NCBI GenBank assembly: GCA_031288675.1
Contig: JAITQY010000139.1
Location: 1-6,318, forward strand
Direction: 5' to 3'
Source: Oscillospiraceae bacterium
GTDB lineage: Bacteria > Bacillota > Clostridia > Oscillospirales > Oscillospiraceae
Length of the DNA stretch: 6,318 bases
Below, piece by piece: positions 1 to 4,909 of this stretch. Each line of letters starts with the position of its first letter. Positions within the stretch are counted from its first letter, which is position 1. The notes below the pieces were generated by a model. The model had not been told where the DNA came from. It did not search any database and saw only the letters and a program-made list of their open reading frames with translations. Made by a program: the position numbers and the translations under genes.

Positions 1-1067
1 AACTCCTTCATAAATTCCACGAGGGCTTTCGCTCCCTCCACAGGCATAGCGTTGTACATAGAGGCTCTCATTCCGCCGACGTTACGGTGTCCAGCAAGGT
101 TAATCAAACCTTTTTTAGCGGCTTCCGACGCAAATCGCTTGTCCAAATCCTCGTTACCGGTGACAAACGTGACGTTCATACCGCTGCGCGAGCCTTTCTG
201 GGCAGGCGCCTTAAACAGCTTGGAGTTATCTAAATAGTCGTAAACCAATCCGCTGCGAAGCGTTTTAAGCTCTTCCATTCCGGCGACGCCGCCATTGGAC
301 TGAACCCATTTAAGTACTTTCCCGAGTATGTAAATACACCAGCACGGCGGAGTATTATACATACTGTCTTTATCTATCATCGTCGCGTAGTCAAAGACAA
401 CAGGGGTATCGGGAAGCGCGTGTCCAGCGAGATCCTTGCGTATAATCACGACGGTCACTCCGGCGGGAGCCATATTTTTCTGAGCGCCGGCGAATATCAC
501 ACCGTACTTGCCGACGTCTACCGGATGGCTCATAATATTGCTGGACATATCGCTTACAAGCGGAACATTTCCGGTCTCCGGCGTATATTGCCACTCCGTG
601 CCGTAGATGGTGTTGTTTGCGCAGTAATAGAAATACGACGCGTCAGGGGTGAACTTCAAATCCGACTGAGCCGGAATAAACGTATGATTCGCGTCCGCAC
701 TGCTTGCCGCCACATTAATATTGCCGCTGAATTTTTTAGCCTCTTTATACGCAAGGTTCGCGAAGTTGCCGGTAATAGCATAATCCGCCTTACCTGAAAC
801 TCCGATAAGGTTCATCGGCACGGCGGCAAACTGCCCTGAAGCTCCGCCCTGCAGGAACAGAACCTCGTGCGTATCCGGAACATTAAGCAACGCCTTAAAA
901 TCCGCCTTAGTTTCTTCAAATATTTCAACAAATACTTTACTCCGGTGCGACATCTCCATAACGGACTGTCCGGAACCCTTATAATCTAAAATCTCCTTGC
1001 CCGCCTGCTCCAAAACTTCTTCCGGCAGCATTGACGGTCCAGCGGAAAAGTTATATACTCTGCTCAT
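1..1067 (-). CDS. serC: Phosphoserine aminotransferase (partial, C-terminus beyond left edge)
   Basis: PLP-dependent enzyme that converts 3-phosphohydroxypyruvate and glutamate to phosphoserine and 2-oxoglutarate, the second step of cytosolic serine synthesis (it also acts in pyridoxine synthesis in some bacteria). I translated 355 codons from the ATG at 1067; the frame is still open at base 1. The family is about 360 residues, so only a few are missing. Visible hallmarks: N-terminal NFSAGPSMLP, the HRS phosphate-binding segment (residues 41-43), QGGASGQFAAVPMN (73-86), NNTIYGTEW (151-159), SDMSSNIMS (172-180), the PLP lysine in AGAQKNMAPAG (Lys197) and C-terminal GHRNVGGMRASMYNAMP. The start is supported by GGAGG (1074-1078) six bases upstream and by alignment with the family N-terminus. 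Residue 102 is Phe (TGNFAN), where E. coli SerC has the PLP-stacking Trp102. A consensus promoter lies directly upstream, with a leader of only about 25 nt, so no T-box or riboswitch fits there. Confidence 0.97.
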   Translation of the reverse strand, partial: MSRVYNFSAGPSMLPEEVLEQAGKEILDYKGSGQSVMEMSHRSKVFVEIFEETKADFKALLNVPDTHEVLFLQGGASGQFAAVPMNLIGVSGKADYAITGNFANLAYKEAKKFSGNINVAASSADANHTFIPAQSDLKFTPDASYFYYCANNTIYGTEWQYTPETGNVPLVSDMSSNIMSHPVDVGKYGVIFAGAQKNMAPAGVTVVIIRKDLAGHALPDTPVVFDYATMIDKDSMYNTPPCWCIYILGKVLKWVQSNGGVAGMEELKTLRSGLVYDYLDNSKLFKAPAQKGSRSGMNVTFVTGNEDLDKRFASEAAKKGLINLAGHRNVGGMRASMYNAMPVEGAKALVEFMKE

Positions 1068-1099
1068 TATGTGCCTCCATTATAACAATGTTAAATTAT

Positions 1100-1128
1100 A
1101 TTATATAACCCAGCGCTTTCAATGTCAA
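1100..1128 (-). promoter_or_regulatory. Consensus sigma70-type promoter of serC
   Basis: On the minus strand, TTGACA (1128-1123) and TATAAT (1105-1100) are separated by exactly 17 bases, a perfect vegetative-sigma match. Transcription should start near 1093, giving a leader of about 25 nt before the serC ATG at 1067. No operator or leader structure fits into so short a UTR. A second overlapping TATAAT (1100-1095) sits just downstream, in a TA-rich stretch. Confidence 0.88.
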
Positions 1129-1151
1129 GCATTTTCGATAGACGGAAAGCA

Positions 1152-1269
1152 ATTTTGGGAAAATCCAACGATGATAGACATCGGCGGTTTTTCCGCCCTC
1201 TGCCGTGTCCGGCGGCGTGCCACTACGACAGACACGGCAATGTGTATTCCCCCGATACGCGGCACGGGG
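1152..1269. other. Hairpin-rich intergenic segment, function unknown
   Basis: The gap between the divergent serC and the membrane-protein gene holds five short inverted repeats in a row: ATTTT/AAAAT (1152-1164, loop 3), CGATG/CATCG (1169-1183, loop 5), GGCGG/CCGCC (1183-1197, loop TTTTT), TGCCGTGTC/GACACGGCA (1201-1239, 9 bp, loop 21) and CCCCG/CGGGG (1250-1269, loop 10). None is followed by a T-run on either strand, so they are not standard terminators. The segment could be a structured leader or small RNA read on the plus strand, or a dispersed intergenic repeat. I recognise no known RNA family. The single 5-bp stems could be chance; the 9-bp stem and the density of the cluster are what stand out. 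Confidence 0.4.
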
Positions 1270-1402
1270 AGCGGTGTGAAAAAACATAACTCATTTTAGT
1301 TAGTTCTACTGAAGTTCAAAAGAGCGTATATTGGACGTGAGCGGAGAAAGACGGCGGAAGCTTTCTTTAATCCGGCAAAAAACAAATAATAGGAGCGAAT
1401 CT

Positions 1403-1717
1403 ATGGAAAAGAAGAAGAAGAAATCAAAGATGCAGTACAGCAAGCAGATGTGTACGCGGTCGTGGGTGCTGATGGCAGTCGCGGTGTGCGGCTGTATAGG
1501 CGGAGAGTTTGCCCTGCAATGGACTGACAAGGGTACTATGCATCAGGTAGCATCGATTGCTCTGTCCCTAATTAGCTTCGTGACAGTTTTTATTAACGGA
1601 GGGTACATAACTCAGAACATTTTCCGCGACACAAGCCTGAACAAACACGGGCTAACCATTTCCGACACGGGCGAAACAAAATACATACTTAAATTAGAGA
1701 AGACAGAGGGAGTATAA
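1403..1717 (+). CDS. Hypothetical small membrane protein with two predicted helices
   Basis: This 104-residue protein is not one I recognise. It starts with a strongly basic segment (MEKKKKKSKM), followed by a hydrophobic stretch at about residues 21-38 (WVLMAVAVCGCIGG) and a second at about 49-68 (VASIALSLISFVTVFI). A polar tail of about 35 residues ends in KYILKLEKTEGV. By the positive-inside rule both ends should be cytoplasmic, forming a membrane hairpin. The size and layout resemble small phage-holin-like or orphan clostridial membrane proteins, but no motif proves this and no phage genes are nearby. The ATG at 1403 is chosen because AGGAG (1391-1395) lies seven bases upstream. The frame continues back to a TTG at 1331, but that has no ribosome site and would add a charged, helix-poor extension. 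It is the only plus-strand gene here, divergent from serC and convergent with the URO-D gene, with no clear terminator in the 83-bp gap after it. Confidence 0.75.
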   Translation: MEKKKKKSKMQYSKQMCTRSWVLMAVAVCGCIGGEFALQWTDKGTMHQVASIALSLISFVTVFINGGYITQNIFRDTSLNKHGLTISDTGETKYILKLEKTEGV

Positions 1718-1800
1718 AAGTTTCGGCAGGGCAAGAAATCATTCTGGGGCGATAGGCAAAAATACTGACTAACGCGGTTTTGTACATTTATGCGACTGGT

Positions 1801-2829
1801 TTAAGCTATGGCATCACGGAGCCACTTCCTGTAATAAAATCCCTCAATGACGCGGAAAAACGCCGTAACGTTTTCGAGGTCTACATCCGGAGGAAGATCG
1901 CAGCCGGAGGACGGAATAAAATTCTTATACCCGCCGCATTTTTGCAAGAGTTTCATTGTTTCGATTTCGACAGACTTGACTGAGCTTCCGTTAAAAACTT
2001 TAGCCGGGCTGATGTTACCAAGCACAAGCCGGTCTGACGGCACTTTGTCTAACATCTCCACCATATCGGCAGAATCACCGAAGTGGAATCCGGCAGCGCC
2101 GCAATCAATTATAGAGTTTAACAGGAACGGTACACTGTTTCCGCAGTTGTGATATATGACCAAAAAGTGATTGTCCTGTACGCTGTCAATAATTTCTCTT
2201 ACAAATTCGGTCGAGAACCTTGTAACCAGTTCGGGCGAAAGCAATCCGGCGAGGGGCTCGGCAATGATAATTCCGTTAGCTCCCGCCGTTTTGAATGCGG
2301 CGGCGTATTCACGCAGGAAATCCGTAACCTTACGGAGAAGTTTCAGCACCATATCAGGGTCCTCATAGCATAACGGCATTATCTCGTTGACGTTCAGCAG
2401 TCTTCCGGCAAGAGAAAACGGTCCGATACACTGCGCAAAAACCGGGCGGTCGTGAATCAATATCCTTGACTTGCGTATAGAGTCAAGGTTTGTTTGCGTA
2501 CGTCCCTCGCCGACCTTAGGGATTTTAAGCGCGTCAACAGATTCTTCGCTTGACAGCAGCCTACCGGTAACAGTCGGGATTTTATCGGAGCTGTATACAA
2601 TGTTTGCGCCAAAGGCTTCCGCCTCTACGGAAAGATCCATATATCCAAGAGCCGCCGCCATATCATAATGGTCAATAATTGACCGCATACCGATCGCCTG
2701 ATGGTTTGCGTCCGCGACAAGTTCACGAACCGTTATATACAGATACTGCACACACGGGAACGAAAGTACCGGCAACGCCTTCTTGCGCTCAGTATAAATC
2801 ATCTGCTCCGCCCAGCTGCGCATATTCAT
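1801..2829 (-). CDS. URO-D family protein, MtaA/CmuA-like (putative corrinoid methyltransferase)
   Basis: This 342-residue protein has the uroporphyrinogen-decarboxylase (TIM-barrel) fold signature of the MtaA/MtbA/CmuA branch, whose members move methyl groups between corrinoid proteins and thiols such as coenzyme M. The zinc-site pattern is intact: His227 and Cys229 in IYHNCGN, and Cys310 in SSGCDLPPD. Other family landmarks are QCIGPFSLA (133-141), GIIIAEPLAG (186-195), GFHFGD (247-252) and LGNISP (270-275). True HemE has an N-terminal MRQAGR motif that is absent here, so heme synthesis is unlikely. The start at 2829 is supported by AGGAGG (2838-2843) eight bases upstream; a second ATG at 2823 would be too far from it. 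No corrinoid-binding protein or second methyltransferase is in the window, so the methyl donor and acceptor are unknown. The gene is monocistronic as far as visible, with its own promoter at 3050-3078 and a leader of about 210 nt. The family call is firm; the reaction is inferred. Confidence 0.88.
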   Translation of the reverse strand: MNMRSWAEQMIYTERKKALPVLSFPCVQYLYITVRELVADANHQAIGMRSIIDHYDMAAALGYMDLSVEAEAFGANIVYSSDKIPTVTGRLLSSEESVDALKIPKVGEGRTQTNLDSIRKSRILIHDRPVFAQCIGPFSLAGRLLNVNEIMPLCYEDPDMVLKLLRKVTDFLREYAAAFKTAGANGIIIAEPLAGLLSPELVTRFSTEFVREIIDSVQDNHFLVIYHNCGNSVPFLLNSIIDCGAAGFHFGDSADMVEMLDKVPSDRLVLGNISPAKVFNGSSVKSVEIETMKLLQKCGGYKNFIPSSGCDLPPDVDLENVTAFFRVIEGFYYRKWLRDAIA

Positions 2830-2879
2830 CGTTCAATCCTCCTGATAAAATTAAGTATTTTCCAAAACTCTGACGAGGG

Positions 2880-3032
2880 CGGCAATGGCTATAGTGTTAC
2901 AAAAAATGTAATTTATATATTATTACCGAATCGCGGGATATAATGTATCCATCAAAACATTGAAGATTATTGTCATAACCGTTTCGCTTATCAAAGGCGT
3001 GTACGCCCGTTCGCGTTACCTAACTATTGCCG
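2880..3032 (-). promoter_or_regulatory. Structured 5' leader of the URO-D gene, candidate cis-regulatory RNA
   Basis: The predicted transcript starts near 3043 and runs about 210 nt before the URO-D ATG. Close to its 5' end, CGGCAAT (3032-3026) is an exact complement of ATTGCCG (2886-2880), which would close the intervening region as a P1-like helix. Inside are three local hairpins: GGCGT/ACGCC (3007-2996), GGATA/TATCC (2950-2936) and TTACA/TGTAA (2911-2897, loop TTTTT). The last is also a DNA palindrome and could instead be an operator. The gene's Shine-Dalgarno (2838-2843) lies some 40 nt after the closing helix. I do not recognise a cobalamin, SAM or other known riboswitch core. A 7-bp match in a leader this long can arise by chance, so this is a hypothesis. 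Confidence 0.35.
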
Positions 3033-3049
3033 TTATTCTTTTCTCTATT

Positions 3050-3078
3050 ATCATAGCACAAAAAATACGGTTTGTCAA
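3050..3078 (-). promoter_or_regulatory. Promoter of the URO-D gene (long-leader)
   Basis: On the minus strand, TTGACA (3078-3073) is followed after exactly 17 bases by TATGAT (3055-3050), with TGC just before the -10 (extended -10). It begins 44 bases after the ABC-F stop codon, in the gap between the two genes, and points at the URO-D gene 220 bases away. Transcription should begin near 3043. I see no clear terminator between the ABC-F stop and this promoter, so some read-through is possible. Confidence 0.8.
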
Positions 3079-3121
3079 GAGTATATTTGCGTGCAATCGT
3101 AAACATTTTGTGAACAGCTAT

Positions 3122-4654
3122 TTAATTTTGGTTTTGTATTGACACAGTAATAAGTCCGTTTTCAGTCAGCCGATACACCTTAGCGCAGACTTCACTGAGA
3201 TACTTGCGGTCGTGGGTCACGCAGATGACCGCGCCCGGGAACTCGCGCAAAGCCTTACGTATCACGGGGTTAGACAGCGGACTGAAATTGCGCGTAGGCT
3301 CGTCAAGCAGCAATACGTCACAGCCGTCCAGTACCATTTTCAAGAACAGCAGTTTCGCTTTTTGTCCGCCGGAAAGCTCCGCAATAGCACCAAGCATCTC
3401 GTCAGAGGTGTATTTAACGCTGCCGAGAAAATTCCGCGCCCGCGTAACGTCATCTTTCGCGCCGCTTGGAGCAAGAAACTCCACCGGCGTTTGCGTGAAG
3501 TCTAATAAGTCAGCATAGTTCTGCGGCATATACGCCGCCTTAATGTCGCGGCGCGGAAACAGTATCTCCGCTATTTTCTTCAGCAGAGCAGACTTGCCTG
3601 CGCCGTTCCTGCCTGTTATACCGATGTGTTCAGGTCCGCCGACCCTTAACCTAATGTTCCTCGCAAGCACGCGCTCCGCAACGGTAAGCTCCGAAAGTTC
3701 CAAATCCAATACGACCTTTCCGCCCGGAATTATATTAGCCGGGTCAAACCCGGCAAATATCGCTTCTTCGACGTCCGGTATTTGCGTCATATTATCCGCT
3801 TCACGCTCCAAGCGTCTGTCCTGTGACTTAACGGAGTGCATTTTTTTCTTCAGCAGACGCGCGCCGTGAGGGTCTTGCCGTGTAATTCCCTCCTGCCGGC
3901 GGTCTACTTTTTGGTATATCTGCCGCCAACGCTCCATCTGGCTGTCATAGTCCGCTTTTTCCTTTCGCGCGATTTGCTCCTGATGCTCCAATCCGCGCGC
4001 GCGCCGCGCAATGTATTCAGTATACGGAAGCCTCGCGACCGTGTGGCGCGGAACGGTTTTGCGGCACACCTGCTCCAAGTGGATTATTACGTTCGCGGCG
4101 GTTTCGATAAGCCGCTCGTCGTGCGCCACGAACATCACTGCCTGGCGGCAATCGCGTATAAATGTTTCAAGCCATTCAAGCGCCTGCAAGTCAAGGTCGT
4201 TGGACGGTTCGTCAAGCAACAGAATATCAGGCTCCGCGATAAGGGTTTTGGCAAGATGAAGCTTCACTTTCTCTCCGCCGGAGAGCGTACTGCACTTCTG
4301 ACTGCTGTAGAAGAACTCCATCGGTATGCCCATCAGAGAGCCAAGTTCCGCGATTTCGGTTTCGTTGCCGTATCCCGCCTCGCCGAAGATGTATTCGTAA
4401 ACGGAAGTTTCCCCGAAGTCAACCTCCTGCGGCAGATAGCCTATAGTCTCCGCACCGCGAAAAACAGTGCCGCTGAAACTTGCGTAGCCTTCTATAAGCG
4501 CCGGGTCATACAAAAGTTTGATAAGCGTGGATTTACCGTTGCCCTCCTCGCCTATTATCACAGCTTTATCGCCCGGGTTAAGCGTGAATGTAAATCCGCT
4601 TATTATTGTCTTTAAGTTTTTGCTGAGCGTAACCGTTAAATCAGTGATCTGCAT
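3122..4654 (-). CDS. ABC-F family ATPase, probable antibiotic-resistance ribosome-protection protein
   Basis: Soluble 510-residue protein with two ABC ATPase domains and no membrane segment, as in ABC-F factors that bind the ribosomal E site; resistance members dislodge peptidyl-transferase antibiotics (lincosamides, pleuromutilins, streptogramin A). Domain 1: Walker A GEEGNGKST (35-43), Q-loop Gln76, signature LSGGE (124-128), Walker B ILLLDEP (144-150), switch His178. Domain 2: Walker A GRNGAGKS (348-355), Gln378, LSGGQ (427-431), VLLLDEP (447-453), His481. Both catalytic glutamates (149, 452) are present. The charged inter-domain linker, roughly 195-312, contains RQDPHGARLLKKKMHSVKS, which resembles Lsa/Vga/CplR-type resistance proteins as I recall them. 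Length also fits that group (about 490-525). After the second Walker B the usual TNHLD is replaced by TRNFSPLSNPVIR. Start: ATG 4654 with AGAAGG seven bases upstream. A promoter, tiny leader ORF and attenuator-like hairpin precede it, which supports a drug-inducible resistance role. Exact drug spectrum cannot be read from the sequence. Confidence 0.93.
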   Translation of the reverse strand: MQITDLTVTLSKNLKTIISGFTFTLNPGDKAVIIGEEGNGKSTLIKLLYDPALIEGYASFSGTVFRGAETIGYLPQEVDFGETSVYEYIFGEAGYGNETEIAELGSLMGIPMEFFYSSQKCSTLSGGEKVKLHLAKTLIAEPDILLLDEPSNDLDLQALEWLETFIRDCRQAVMFVAHDERLIETAANVIIHLEQVCRKTVPRHTVARLPYTEYIARRARGLEHQEQIARKEKADYDSQMERWRQIYQKVDRRQEGITRQDPHGARLLKKKMHSVKSQDRRLEREADNMTQIPDVEEAIFAGFDPANIIPGGKVVLDLELSELTVAERVLARNIRLRVGGPEHIGITGRNGAGKSALLKKIAEILFPRRDIKAAYMPQNYADLLDFTQTPVEFLAPSGAKDDVTRARNFLGSVKYTSDEMLGAIAELSGGQKAKLLFLKMVLDGCDVLLLDEPTRNFSPLSNPVIRKALREFPGAVICVTHDRKYLSEVCAKVYRLTENGLITVSIQNQN

Positions 4655-4690
4655 ATAAACACCTTCTTTCTAAAGCCGAGTAAGCACAAA

Positions 4691-4738
4691 GACGCCGCGC
4701 ACAAGCAGCCGTAGTAATAGCTGCAAATGCGCGGCGTC
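4691..4738 (-). terminator. Terminator-like attenuator hairpin in the ABC-F leader
   Basis: On the minus strand an 11-bp GC-rich outer stem, GACGCCGCGCA (4738-4728) with TGCGCGGCGTC (4701-4691), encloses a 3x3 internal loop and an inner 5-bp stem GCAGC/GCTGC (4724-4720 with 4709-4705) capped by a 10-nt loop. It is the strongest hairpin in the window. It lies between the leader ORF and the ABC-F gene and is followed by UUUGUGCUU, a weak U-tract, about 22 nt before the ABC-F Shine-Dalgarno. It therefore fits a conditional intrinsic terminator; a structure that slows ribosome loading is the alternative. Confidence 0.7.
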
Positions 4739-4755
4739 CTCCGCGTCTATGATAA

Positions 4756-4797
4756 GACCGCAATATACGCGGTCGGAATAGCTATTCTAAATGCTGC
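4756..4797 (-). promoter_or_regulatory. Candidate antiterminator segment and second hairpin of the ABC-F leader
   Basis: In transcript order, GCAGC (4797-4793) and AATAGCT (4786-4780) are complementary to GCTGC (4709-4705) and AGCTATT (4722-4716), both inside the downstream terminator-like hairpin. The two helices (5 and 7 bp) are collinear with a 6x6 internal loop, so pairing would break the hairpin's inner stem and loop. AATAGCT is also part of a 12-bp palindrome GAATAGCTATTC (4776-4787). Next comes a perfect GACCGC/GCGGTC hairpin (4774-4769 with 4761-4756, loop 7). Its 3' side, CGGTCT (4760-4755), can alternatively pair with AGACCG (4836-4831) just ahead of the leader ORF start. This network of exclusive pairings is what an attenuator needs. 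The 11-bp outer stem is not directly competed by the first pairing. Confidence 0.5.
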
Positions 4798-4806
4798 ACG
4801 ATATTT

Positions 4807-4830
4807 TTAGTAAACAAAAGCGTTTTTCAC
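4807..4830 (-). CDS. Seven-codon leader peptide (MKNAFVY) upstream of the ABC-F gene
   Basis: A GTG at 4830 opens a 7-codon frame ending in TAA (4809-4807), encoding MKNAFVY. A good Shine-Dalgarno, AGGAG (4844-4840), lies nine bases upstream, and the predicted transcription start (about 4855) is just ahead of it, so a ribosome would load on the very 5' end of the mRNA. Translation stops nine bases before the first candidate antiterminator strand (4797). Short leader ORFs like this are an established control device for resistance ABC-F, erm and cat genes: a drug-stalled ribosome changes the downstream RNA fold. I do not recognise this exact peptide as a described one. Confidence 0.65.
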   Translation of the reverse strand: MKNAFVY

Positions 4831-4861
4831 CGGTCTGCGCTCCTTTTAATTTTATAATCGC

Positions 4862-4890
4862 ATTATAGCACACAGAAAGCAATTTGTCAA
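4862..4890 (-). promoter_or_regulatory. Consensus promoter of the ABC-F gene and its leader
   Basis: On the minus strand, TTGACA (4890-4885) and TATAAT (4867-4862) are spaced by exactly 17 bases, with TGC before the -10 (extended -10). The -35 starts 20 bases after the GH39 stop codon. The predicted start near 4855 gives a leader of about 200 nt. So strong a promoter ahead of a resistance gene makes sense only if expression is held back downstream, in line with the attenuator. Confidence 0.9.
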
Positions 4891-4909
4891 GAAAAATATA
4901 GATTGCCGC

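Noticed and set aside
1068..1130. T-box or serine riboswitch for serC
   Set aside because: The perfect promoter leaves only about 25 nt of leader, too short for either.
1096..1287. 63-codon minus-strand frame ahead of serC
   Set aside because: It covers the serC promoter and the hairpin cluster, has no Shine-Dalgarno, and its composition follows the inverted repeats.
1331..1402. Upstream TTG start extending the membrane protein by 24 residues
   Set aside because: No ribosome site precedes the TTG, whereas AGGAG is ideally placed for the ATG at 1403.
1718..1800. Bidirectional terminator between the convergent membrane-protein and URO-D genes
   Set aside because: I found no stem followed by a T-run on either strand in this 83-bp gap.
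2960..3142. 60-codon hydrophobic plus-strand frame
   Set aside because: It starts at a TTG with no Shine-Dalgarno, is antisense to the URO-D promoter and leader, and runs into the end of the ABC-F gene.
3836..4615. 259-codon open frame on the plus strand
   Set aside because: It lies wholly antisense to the ABC-F gene, whose motifs are unambiguous; the protein has no recognisable domain and no ribosome site.
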